From Verrucomicrobiota bacterium (GTDB lineage Bacteria > Verrucomicrobiota > Verrucomicrobiia > Limisphaerales > UBA9464), in assembly GCA_947454295.1 (NCBI GenBank), contig CANGMO010000211.1:1-5281 (forward strand): a DNA stretch of 5,281 nucleotides, in the 5' to 3' direction. Below are positions 1-5,281 of the stretch, piece after piece; positions within the stretch are counted from its first letter, which is position 1, and every line of letters begins with the position of its first letter. Under the pieces are notes generated by a model, which saw nothing but the letters and a program-made list of their open reading frames with translations, was not told the DNA's origin and did not search any database. The position numbers were made by a program, and so were the translations under genes.

Positions 1-812
1 AGGGCGCCCTCCAGCCCGGCGTCATGGCCAAGGACGTGATTCTCCATTGCATCGGTGAAATCGGCTTCGACGGCGCCACCTATCGTGCCATGCAGTTCGA
101 TGGGCCCGGCGTGGCGAGCCTGTCCATGGACGACCGCATGACCATCGCCAACATGGCGATCGAGGCCGGCGGCAAGAATGGCATCTTTGAATTCGACGCC
201 CGAACCCGCGAGTTCGTCGAAAACCGCACCCGCCTGAATGGCACCAAGACTGCGTTTGAGCCGGTGTTTGCCGACCAGGATCAGAAGTTTGTGTACGAGA
301 CGGTGATCCATCTGGACCGCCTCGAACCGACGGTCGCCTGCCATCCGGATCCCGGTCAGCGCAAAAAGGCCAAGGAACTCGGTCACGTGAAACTCGACCG
401 CGCCTATGTCGGTTCGTGCACTGGCGGCAAGACCAGCGACTTCATCGAATTCGCCCGGGTGCTCCAGGGACGGAAGGTCACCATCGACACGTTCGGTGTG
501 CCGGCCACTCCGGAGATCGTCGCCGACCTGCAGCGCACCCGCTGGGGACACCAGACCATCTGGCAGATCCTCGTCGATGCAGGCGTTCGCATGACCGAAA
601 ACGCCGGTTGTGCCGCCTGCCTGGGCGGACCGGTGGACACCTTCGGCCGCATGAACCAGCCGGGGTTGAAGTGCATCAGCGCCACCAACCGGAATTTCCC
701 CGGCCGGATGGGGCACAAGGAATCGCAGGTTTTTCTCGCCTCGCCGGCGACGGTCGCGGCGAGTGCCATCGCTGGAAAGATCACTGATCCGCGCGAGTAC
801 GTGGTCAACTGA
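1..812 (+). CDS. leuC: 3-isopropylmalate dehydratase large subunit (LeuC), 5' end missing
   Basis: This is the C-terminal part of the aconitase-fold large subunit that, with LeuD, isomerises 2-isopropylmalate to 3-isopropylmalate in cytosolic leucine synthesis. The reading frame is open from base 3, so the gene starts upstream and about 269 residues are visible. The three [4Fe-4S] cysteine ligands are present: one in GSCTGGK (codon 417-419) and two in GCAACLGG (codons 609-611 and 618-620). The TNRNFPGRMGHKE motif that follows carries the substrate-binding arginines of the family. SCTGGK, CLGGP and NFPGRMGHKE resemble plant and chloroplast-type LeuC more than the E. coli type, which has SCTNS/SCTNGR-like motifs. 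The ATG at 24 is internal (AKDVILH is core sequence), not the start. No leuD follows; a terminator closes the unit. A homoaconitase-family relative cannot be fully excluded without the N-terminal half. Confidence 0.9.
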   Translation, partial: GALQPGVMAKDVILHCIGEIGFDGATYRAMQFDGPGVASLSMDDRMTIANMAIEAGGKNGIFEFDARTREFVENRTRLNGTKTAFEPVFADQDQKFVYETVIHLDRLEPTVACHPDPGQRKKAKELGHVKLDRAYVGSCTGGKTSDFIEFARVLQGRKVTIDTFGVPATPEIVADLQRTRWGHQTIWQILVDAGVRMTENAGCAACLGGPVDTFGRMNQPGLKCISATNRNFPGRMGHKESQVFLASPATVAASAIAGKITDPREYVVN

Positions 813-839
813 CCTCGTCCAACCGCGTTCAGTCCATCA

Positions 840-868
840 GGCCCCGCCTCGTGCGGGGCCTTTCTGTT
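840..868 (+). terminator. Intrinsic terminator after leuC
   Basis: A perfect 8-bp GC-rich stem (GGCCCCGC at 840-847 with GCGGGGCC at 853-860) encloses the loop CTCGT and is followed directly by TTTCTGTT. It lies 27 bases after the leuC stop, so the leuC transcript should end here and the next gene needs its own promoter. I see no convincing promoter between here and 921. Confidence 0.85.
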
Positions 869-920
869 TCTGGAGCGAAGTGGAGTTGCTCCGGTTCGCG
901 CCCCGGTCGAAGATTGTCCC

Positions 921-1676
921 ATGCACGTTCCCGATTCGACAGCCGCGATGCAGACCCACTACGAGCGCCAACTGGCGCCCCTGTATACGTGGATGATCGG
1001 CGACGTGGATGCGGCATTGGGGCGAAGCCGAAATCTGCTCATCGAGGCTGGTGCGGGGCAGGGAGAGGGCGCCCTGGCGGTGGACCTCGGTTGTGGCTTT
1101 GGGCTCCACGCCATCCCGCTTGCGGACCTTGGGTTTGAGGTCCTGGCATTCGACCTGTCTTCCGAGTTGCTCGCCGAACTGGAACGCCGGCGAGGCGATC
1201 GACGCATCCGTGCGCTTCTGACCGATCTGCGTGGCTTCCGGGCGTCGCTGACCACGCCGGCGGGGCTCGTGGTTTGCCTGGGGGACACCCTGACCCATTT
1301 GCCCGATTTGGAATCCGTCGACCGCCTGTTGATCGACGCGGCGCAGTCGTTGGTTCCGGGAGGAACTCTGATTCTGGGATTCCGCGATTACGTTTCAGCG
1401 CCGCTTCAAGGGGCACAGCGTTTCATACCGGTCCGCAGCGATCCGGAGAGGATTCTCACCTGCTTTCTGGAGTATCGCGACCGCCAGGTGGAGGTGACCG
1501 ACCTCGTCCACGAACGCGAGGGAGACGTGTGGCGGCTGCGGGCCAGTTCGTACTTCAAGCTGAGGCTGGACCCGGCGTGGGTGACGAACCGTGTGGTGGT
1601 GGCCGGATTTGAGATCGTGCGGCAAACCGCGGAGCGGGGAATGGTCACGATGGTTGCCCGCCGAGCAGGAGCCTGA
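921..1676 (+). CDS. Class I SAM-dependent methyltransferase, substrate unknown
   Basis: A 251-residue Rossmann-fold methyltransferase, probably cytosolic (no signal peptide or membrane segment). Motif I is VDLGCGFG (residues 54-61), the acidic residue ending strand 2 is D78 (AFDLS), TDL lies at 101-103, GDTLTHL at 121-127, and the post-motif PGG at 146-148 leads into LGFRDY at 152-157. The CLGDTLTHL stretch loosely recalls small-molecule N-methyltransferases of the glycine N-methyltransferase kind, but this is too weak for a substrate call. The C-terminal 90 residues look like a beta-rich extension. The start is uncertain: ATG at 921 and ATG at 948 (before QTHYERQLAPLY) are both possible, and neither has a Shine-Dalgarno sequence. 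The gene follows the leuC terminator and precedes the DUF1272 gene by 42 bp on the same strand, suggesting a two-gene unit. Confidence 0.85.
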   Translation: MHVPDSTAAMQTHYERQLAPLYTWMIGDVDAALGRSRNLLIEAGAGQGEGALAVDLGCGFGLHAIPLADLGFEVLAFDLSSELLAELERRRGDRRIRALLTDLRGFRASLTTPAGLVVCLGDTLTHLPDLESVDRLLIDAAQSLVPGGTLILGFRDYVSAPLQGAQRFIPVRSDPERILTCFLEYRDRQVEVTDLVHEREGDVWRLRASSYFKLRLDPAWVTNRVVVAGFEIVRQTAERGMVTMVARRAGA

Positions 1677-1705
1677 AACGGCTCTTGAATTTGCGCGGAG
1701 CGATC

Positions 1706-1710
1706 GGAGG
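1706..1710 (+). promoter_or_regulatory. Shine-Dalgarno site of the DUF1272 gene
   Basis: GGAGG lies 8 bases before the ATG at 1719 and fixes that start. It is the only clear Shine-Dalgarno site in the window; the other visible starts lack one. Confidence 0.75.
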
Positions 1711-1718
1711 GTTTCGGC

Positions 1719-1976
1719 ATGGCGCTGGAGCTTCGTCCCAATTGTGAGTGCTGCGACCGCGATTTGTCCCCGGATTCCCGGGCGGCATTCATCTGCTCCT
1801 TCGAATGCACGTGGTGTGAATCGTGCGCGAGGGAGCGGTTGAACTTTCGATGCCCGAATTGCGGCGGCGAACTCGTCCGGCGGCCAATCCGCCCGGCTGA
1901 AAAGCTCGCGGCAAATCCCCCGTCCCGCGTGCGGGTGGGGCCGAATCCTCGCTGTCAACCGGTTGCGATGGCCTGA
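1719..1976 (+). CDS. DUF1272 domain-containing cysteine-rich small protein
   Basis: An 85-residue protein recognised as DUF1272 by its N-terminal LELRPNCECCDRDL, the central ICSFECTWCESCA and the CPNCGGELVRRP motif. Nine cysteines (9, 11, 12, 26, 30, 33, 36, 45, 48) are arranged as CxCC, CxxxCxxCxxC and CxxC, so it probably binds one or two zinc ions in a zinc-ribbon or treble-clef-like fold (inference). The cellular role of the family is unknown to me. The tail after about residue 60 is Pro/Arg-rich and looks disordered. It follows the methyltransferase gene by 42 bp and has its own strong ribosome binding site, so the two are likely co-transcribed. Its TGA stop directly abuts the stop of purC on the other strand. 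Confidence 0.85.
   Translation: MALELRPNCECCDRDLSPDSRAAFICSFECTWCESCARERLNFRCPNCGGELVRRPIRPAEKLAANPPSRVRVGPNPRCQPVAMA
1917..1940. other. Imperfect GC hairpin near the convergent gene ends
   Basis: CCCCC (1917-1921) and CCCG (1924-1927) can pair with CGGG (1932-1935) and GGGG (1937-1940), with a small internal loop and the 4-base loop CGTG. It lies inside the 3' end of the DUF1272 gene and 37 bp past the end of purC. On the - strand it is followed by GATTTG, a poor T-tract. It is the only candidate for a purC terminator that I see, and it is weak. Confidence 0.25.
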
Positions 1977-2867
1977 TCAGAGCCGGCGACCGGTCAGCCG
2001 CTGGAAGGCTTCGAGATACTTGGCCTGCGTCTTCATCACCACGTCCTCGGGCAGTGCCGGGGCCGGTGGGGTCTTGTCCCAGGTCAGCGTCTCCAGGTAG
2101 TCGCGCACGAACTGCTTGTCGTAGCTCGCCTGACTTCGGCCAGCTGCGTACTGGTCCGCCGGCCAGAAGCGCGAGGAATCCGGCGTAAGCACCTCATCGA
2201 TGAGGATCAGTCGACCGTCGTGGATGCCGAATTCGAACTTGGTGTCCGCGATGATAATGCCGCGCTGGCGGGCGTAATCGCGGGCGAAGGCGTACAGTTT
2301 GAGACTCAGGTCGCGGACCTGCACCGCAATTTCGTGTCCGACGAGTGCCGCTGCCTGTTCGAACGAAATGTTTTCGTCGTGACCTGTTTCCGCCTTCGTC
2401 GCGGGGGTGAAGATGGGTGCGGGCAATTCCGAGGATTCCTGCAGTCCCGCGGGTAGTGCGATGCCGCAGACGGTGCCCGACTTGCGATACTCCTTCCATC
2501 CAGAGCCCGCGAGGTAGCCGCGCACGACGCACTCGATTGCCAGCGGCTTCGCCTTCTTGACGATCATGCTGCGTCCGCGGAGCTGGGCGGCAAAGGGCTC
2601 CAGCACGGCCGGAAGCGGTGCGCCCTCGGCATCGAGGCGGTGATTCGGGAGCCACGAGCCGGTGAGGTCGAACCAGTGGTGCGACAGTCGCGTGAGGATC
2701 TCTCCCTTGCGCGGGATGCCGTTCGGCATGACGCAGTCGAAGGCGGAGATGCGATCGGTCGCGACGAAGAGGAGCCGGTCGCCGAGGTCGAACACCTCCC
2801 GAACCTTGCCGCGGCGTGGCGGAGGAAGTCCGGGAATGGAAAGCGTCAGGAGTGGCGCGTCAGGCAT
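1977..2867 (-). CDS. purC: Phosphoribosylaminoimidazole-succinocarboxamide synthase (SAICAR synthetase)
   Basis: PurC joins CAIR and L-aspartate using ATP to give SAICAR in de novo purine synthesis, in the cytosol. The 296-residue product is complete. It shows RRGKVREVFDLG (18-29, ATP-binding region), VATDRISAFD (35-44), IECVVRGYLAGSGWKEY (111-127, family signature), FTPATKAETGHDENIS (153-168), IADTKFEFG (206-214) and LIDEVLTPDSSRFWP (222-236). Length and motifs match the longer yeast Ade1-like subtype, not the roughly 240-residue E. coli form. The ATG at 2867 was chosen because the family N-terminus begins just after it and the frame farther upstream runs into the regulator gene. No Shine-Dalgarno is visible (TTATTCTTTTCCC precedes the ATG). 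It lies 61 bp downstream of the ArsR-methyltransferase gene on the same strand and may be partly read through from it. Confidence 0.96.
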   Translation of the reverse strand: MPDAPLLTLSIPGLPPPRRGKVREVFDLGDRLLFVATDRISAFDCVMPNGIPRKGEILTRLSHHWFDLTGSWLPNHRLDAEGAPLPAVLEPFAAQLRGRSMIVKKAKPLAIECVVRGYLAGSGWKEYRKSGTVCGIALPAGLQESSELPAPIFTPATKAETGHDENISFEQAAALVGHEIAVQVRDLSLKLYAFARDYARQRGIIIADTKFEFGIHDGRLILIDEVLTPDSSRFWPADQYAAGRSQASYDKQFVRDYLETLTWDKTPPAPALPEDVVMKTQAKYLEAFQRLTGRRL

Positions 2868-2911
2868 GGGAAAAGAATAAGGCGGCGAAGGAAGGCTGGC
2901 CAGAACCGGAT

Positions 2912-2939
2912 GAAAGGGGCGCCGCGTTTCAGGCGGCGC
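2912..2939 (-). terminator. Possible weak terminator or attenuator between the regulator gene and purC
   Basis: On the - strand a perfect 7-bp stem (GCGCCGC, loop CTGAAAC, GCGGCGC; bases 2939-2919) is followed by CCCTTTCA. The TGA stop of the ArsR-methyltransferase gene sits inside the loop. The stem is strong but the T-tract is poor, so termination may be partial. It could alternatively protect the 3' end of the message. Confidence 0.4.
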
Positions 2940-3864
2940 GGGCGGCGGTGGCCAGCAGGGTTTCAAAGTGCGGCGGCTGCTCTTCTCGGGCCACCACGCT
3001 GAGCTCGATGGCCTGGAATCCGGCGGCTTCGAGCCAACGGTGCAAATCCGCCTCCTCGAATCCAAGCCACCGATCGCCGTAGAGTTCGTGGGCCTGACCG
3101 AAGGTGTGGCGCAGCAGGTCGAGGATCATCACCCGCCCGCCTGGTTTGAGAATACGATGCGCCTCCTCCAGAGCCTTCTGGGGATCCTCAGCATGATGCA
3201 GCGCCTGGCTGAGAATGACCAGATCCACGGCCCGGTCTTCGATGGGCGGATGGGACAGATCGCCGAGTCGGAATTCCAGATTGGTGACCCCATTCTTGCG
3301 GGCCTTGCGGGCCCCGAACTCCACCATCTTCTCGGAGTTGTCGACCGCGATCACCTGCTTGCAGCTGCGTGCCAGCAACTCCGCCAGCAACCCTTCGCCG
3401 GAACCCAGGTCCGCCACGACGAGCGGCGGCAGGATGCGCAGCAGCAGGTGACCGAACGCCTGCCAGGAACGCCCGGGTCCGTAGCTGCGGTCGAATCGCC
3501 CGGCCACCTGATTGAAGTAGACCTGCGCCTGCTCTTCGCGCAGGGCCACGACGCGACGTCGGTTTAACTCGTCGCGCTCATGCTCTGGCAGCTCAGCGGC
3601 ACCGCGTACGGCGAGGGTGACCAGCCGGCCTTCTTCCGAGGTGCGATCCGGTTGGAGACGGTAATAGGTCCGCTTTCCTTCTCGACGAGCTATCACGATG
3701 GCCGTCTCGCTGAGCAAGCCCAGATGCGTGGAAATGCGCGATTGGGCCAGCTTGGTGATCTCCTGCAGTTCCGCCACCGACAGCTCGCCCTCCTCCAGCA
3801 GGGCGACGATGCGCAGCCGGGTGGGATCGGCCAGGGCTCGCAGCGTCTTGAGGGTCGCGGACAC
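2929..3864 (-). CDS. ArsR-family regulator fused to a SAM-dependent methyltransferase domain (SahR-like)
   Basis: A 311-residue two-domain protein. Residues 1-71 form an ArsR-type winged helix: LRALADPTRLRIVALL (8-23), recognition helix around SRISTHLGLLSE (42-53) and wing REGKRTYYRL (61-70). The ArsR metal-site ELCVCD motif is replaced by GELSVAEL with no cysteine, so this is not a metal sensor of the classic kind. Residues about 112-311 are a class I methyltransferase: DLGSGEG (152-158), acidic D175 (AVDNS), LGD (200-202), SQALHHAEDP (219-228) and LKPGG (239-243). Such fusions occur beside metK, ahcY and other SAM-cycle genes; the proteobacterial SAH-responsive regulator SahR is the closest described parallel. 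I infer that SAM or SAH binding tunes DNA binding. The start is GTG at 3864; an in-frame TAG four codons upstream excludes a longer protein, and there is no Shine-Dalgarno. It is divergent from metK, with an operator-like repeat between them. Real methyltransferase activity cannot be excluded. Confidence 0.9.
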   Translation of the reverse strand: MSATLKTLRALADPTRLRIVALLEEGELSVAELQEITKLAQSRISTHLGLLSETAIVIARREGKRTYYRLQPDRTSEEGRLVTLAVRGAAELPEHERDELNRRRVVALREEQAQVYFNQVAGRFDRSYGPGRSWQAFGHLLLRILPPLVVADLGSGEGLLAELLARSCKQVIAVDNSEKMVEFGARKARKNGVTNLEFRLGDLSHPPIEDRAVDLVILSQALHHAEDPQKALEEAHRILKPGGRVMILDLLRHTFGQAHELYGDRWLGFEEADLHRWLEAAGFQAIELSVVAREEQPPHFETLLATAARAA

Positions 3865-3870
3865 GCGGCG

Positions 3871-3894
3871 AGGCTAGGTCAATCGATCCAGCCT
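3871..3894 (-). other. Hairpin just before the GTG start of the regulator gene
   Basis: On the - strand AGGCT (3894-3890) pairs with AGCCT (3875-3871), continuing inward with a G-U pair, G-C, one mismatch, U-A and C-G around a 4-base loop. It ends 6 bases before the GTG start, where a ribosome would load, so it could damp translation. The stem is imperfect and may be chance. Confidence 0.25.
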
Positions 3895-3954
3895 TGGAAG
3901 GCAAAGCACCGCCGCCCATCAGCTGTCCGGCCTCGCGACTCCGGAAAATCCCCA

Positions 3955-3982
3955 TTGACCCCTTCAAACAATTACGTATCGT
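3955..3982 (+). promoter_or_regulatory. Candidate sigma70 promoter of metK
   Basis: TTGACC (3955-3960, five of six to the -35 consensus) is separated by 16 bp from TATCGT (3977-3982, four of six to the -10 consensus). Transcription would start near 3989 and give a leader of about 60 bases. That leader is too short to hold a typical SAM riboswitch, and none is apparent. The -10 overlaps the left arm of the inverted repeat, as expected for a repressible promoter. Confidence 0.45.
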
Positions 3983-3999
3983 CGCATCGAGATACGTAA
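3972..3999. promoter_or_regulatory. Operator-like perfect inverted repeat between the regulator gene and metK
   Basis: TTACGTATC (3972-3980) and GATACGTAA (3991-3999) are exact reverse complements, with a 10-base spacer. Each arm contains the self-complementary hexamer TACGTA (3973-3978 and 3993-3998), and the hexamer centres are 20 bp apart, about two helical turns on the same DNA face. The AT-rich arms stand out from GC-rich surroundings. Its position in the divergent region and its overlap with the likely metK -10 make it the best candidate binding site for the ArsR-methyltransferase protein. Which protein binds is inference. Confidence 0.7.
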
Positions 4000-4051
4000 A
4001 TATGTTACTGGCGCAAGCCGAGCACATCATTCTGATTCAACCGAACTGTTC

Positions 4052-5233
4052 ATGAGCAAACGTTTCATTTTTTCCTCCGAGTCCGTGGGTGAAGGTCATC
4101 CTGACAAGGTGGCGGACACGATTTCCGATGCGGTGCTGGACGCCTGCCTGGCGCAGGACAAGTACAGCCGTGTTGCCTGCGAAACCTACGTGAAGTCGAA
4201 CGTCGCCGTGGTCGGTGGCGAGATCACGACCAAGGCCAAGCTGGACTTCGTGAAGATCGCGCGGGATTCGATCCGCGAGATTGGCTACGTGAACGACGAC
4301 GACGTGTTCCACGCCGACAAGGTGTTCGTGAACGTGTACGTGACCCAGCAGTCCCCGGACATCGCGCAGGGTGTCGATGCCAAGGCCGCCAAGGGCAAGA
4401 AGAAGGCGGAGCAGGGCGCTGGCGACCAGGGCCTCATGTTTGGCTATGCGTGCAATGAGACGCCGGAACTGATGCCGACGCCGATCATGTTTGCGCACCG
4501 CCTCGGCCGCGAACTCACCCGTATCCGCAAGGCCGGCAAGCTGGCGAAGTGGCTGCGCCCGGACGCGAAGTCCCAGGTGTCGGTCGTGTACGAGGACGAC
4601 AAGCCGGTCGCGATTTCCAACGTGGTCATCTCGACCCAGCACGCTGCGGATGTGGATCACTCGGTCATCGAGGAGTTCTGCATTGAAGAGGTCATCAAGA
4701 AGGTTCTGCCGAAGGGCCTGCTGACCCCGAAGACCGAGTATCTCATCAACCCGACCGGCAAGTTCGTGGTGGGTGGACCTCAGGGCGATACCGGTCTGAC
4801 CGGCCGCAAGATCATCGTCGACAGCTACGGTGGCTGGGGACGCCATGGTGGTGGCGCCTTCTCGGGCAAGGATCCCTCCAAGGTGGATCGTTCGGCCGCC
4901 TACATGGGCCGCTACGTGGCGAAGAACATCGTCGCCGCCGGTCTCGCGAATCACGCCGAGATCCAGTTCGCCTACGCCATCGGCTATCCCGAGCCCGTGA
5001 GCGTGTACGTCAACACGTTCGGCACCGCCCAGGGCGGCCTGACGGACGAGGCGATCACCAACGCCGTGCAGGAAGTGTTCAGCTTCAAGCCGGCTGACAT
5101 CGTGAAGCAGCTCAACCTGCTGCGTCCGATCTATTCCAAGACGACCAACTACGGCCACTTCGGCAAGATCGACGCCGATCTGCCGTGGGAGAAGACCGAC
5201 AAGGTTGCCGCCCTGAAGAAGGCCGTCCGCTGA
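4052..5233 (+). CDS. metK: S-adenosylmethionine synthetase (methionine adenosyltransferase)
   Basis: MetK makes SAM from ATP and L-methionine, releasing phosphate and pyrophosphate; it is a cytosolic oligomer using Mg2+ and K+. The 393-residue product is complete. SESVGEGHPDK (9-19) carries the catalytic His16 and metal-binding Asp18. The first family signature GAGDQGLMFGY is at 122-132, the GGPQGDTGLTGRK stretch at 241-253 holds Asp246 and Lys253, and the second signature GGGAFSGKD is at 266-274. It is slightly longer than the 384-residue E. coli enzyme, partly through a Lys-rich loop (KAAKGKKK) just before the first signature. The ATG at 4052 gives the family N-terminus (MSKRFIFSSES) but lacks a Shine-Dalgarno. 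Almost all lysines use AAG, which fits biased, highly expressed coding. Regulation is probably by the operator at 3972-3999. The SAH-recycling gene ahcY, often next to metK in such loci, would lie beyond the window if present. Confidence 0.98.
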   Translation: MSKRFIFSSESVGEGHPDKVADTISDAVLDACLAQDKYSRVACETYVKSNVAVVGGEITTKAKLDFVKIARDSIREIGYVNDDDVFHADKVFVNVYVTQQSPDIAQGVDAKAAKGKKKAEQGAGDQGLMFGYACNETPELMPTPIMFAHRLGRELTRIRKAGKLAKWLRPDAKSQVSVVYEDDKPVAISNVVISTQHAADVDHSVIEEFCIEEVIKKVLPKGLLTPKTEYLINPTGKFVVGGPQGDTGLTGRKIIVDSYGGWGRHGGGAFSGKDPSKVDRSAAYMGRYVAKNIVAAGLANHAEIQFAYAIGYPEPVSVYVNTFGTAQGGLTDEAITNAVQEVFSFKPADIVKQLNLLRPIYSKTTNYGHFGKIDADLPWEKTDKVAALKKAVR

Positions 5234-5254
5234 TTCCTCTTCCGGCAGCCATTC

Positions 5255-5281
5255 CCGACCGTGCCCTGAGGGCGCGGTCGG
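5255..5281 (+). terminator. Strong hairpin after metK, probable intrinsic terminator cut by the window end
   Basis: CCGACCG (5255-5261) pairs exactly with CGGTCGG (5275-5281). Inside it a T-G wobble and GCCC/GGGC (5263-5266 with 5270-5273) extend the stem to 12 pairs around the loop TGA. It begins 21 bases after the metK stop. The window ends at the base of the stem, so the T-tract that would prove a terminator cannot be seen. Confidence 0.65.

Noticed and set aside
872..892. GGAGC and GCTCC pair upstream of the methyltransferase gene
   Set aside because: It has only 5-bp arms with an 11-base loop and no adjoining promoter elements; likely chance.
1395..1958. A 187-codon open frame on the - strand across the methyltransferase and DUF1272 genes
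   Set aside because: It has low-complexity Arg/His/Ala-rich composition and no motif, and it overlaps two genes with clear family motifs.
2868..3065. A 66-codon N-terminal extension of purC
   Set aside because: It overlaps the regulator gene in another frame and is a Pro/Ser/Arg-rich translation; PurC homology starts at the ATG at 2867.
2968..3567. A 199-codon open frame on the + strand inside the regulator gene
   Set aside because: It is antisense to the well-supported ArsR-methyltransferase gene and has no recognisable domain.
3593..4030. A 145-codon open frame on the - strand running through the divergent region
   Set aside because: It overlaps the N-terminal coding part of the regulator in another frame and crosses the operator and promoter; the HTH motifs belong to the other frame.
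4037..5158. A 373-codon open frame on the - strand opposite metK
   Set aside because: It is the antisense shadow of metK, produced by GC-rich codon bias. Its His/Val/Leu/Gly-rich translation matches no family I know, and metK is unambiguous.

Overview
The window is ordinary chromosomal DNA: GC-rich, gene-dense, with housekeeping genes and no mobile element, CRISPR array, rRNA or tRNA that I can see. It suggests a bacterium of the Verrucomicrobiota/Planctomycetota kind (inference, moderate confidence). The reasons are a LeuC of the plant/chloroplast-like subtype, a PurC of the longer yeast-like subtype, an ArsR-methyltransferase fusion divergent from metK, and mostly absent Shine-Dalgarno sequences. 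The genus cannot be named from this.

Left part, + strand: the 3' part of leuC (leucine biosynthesis, cut by the window edge) ends at 812 and is closed by a clear intrinsic terminator at 840-868. Next come a class I SAM-dependent methyltransferase of unknown substrate (921-1676) and, 42 bp on, a small cysteine-rich DUF1272 protein (1719-1976). These two are probably co-transcribed.

Middle part, - strand: purC (1977-2867, purine biosynthesis) converges on the DUF1272 gene. The two stop codons touch with no base between them. Upstream of purC on the same strand is a two-domain regulator (2929-3864): an N-terminal ArsR-type winged helix joined to a C-terminal SAM-binding methyltransferase domain.

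Right part, + strand: metK (4052-5233, SAM synthetase) is divergent from the regulator and followed by a strong hairpin at the window end. The 187-bp divergent region holds a perfect 9-bp inverted repeat (3972-3999) that overlaps a plausible sigma70 promoter for metK. The likely logic is that the ArsR-methyltransferase protein senses SAM or SAH through its methyltransferase fold and controls metK, and perhaps itself and purC, from this operator. This resembles the SahR type of control of the SAM cycle described in Proteobacteria. It is the most interesting part of the window, but it probably extends a known theme and is not an entirely new system.
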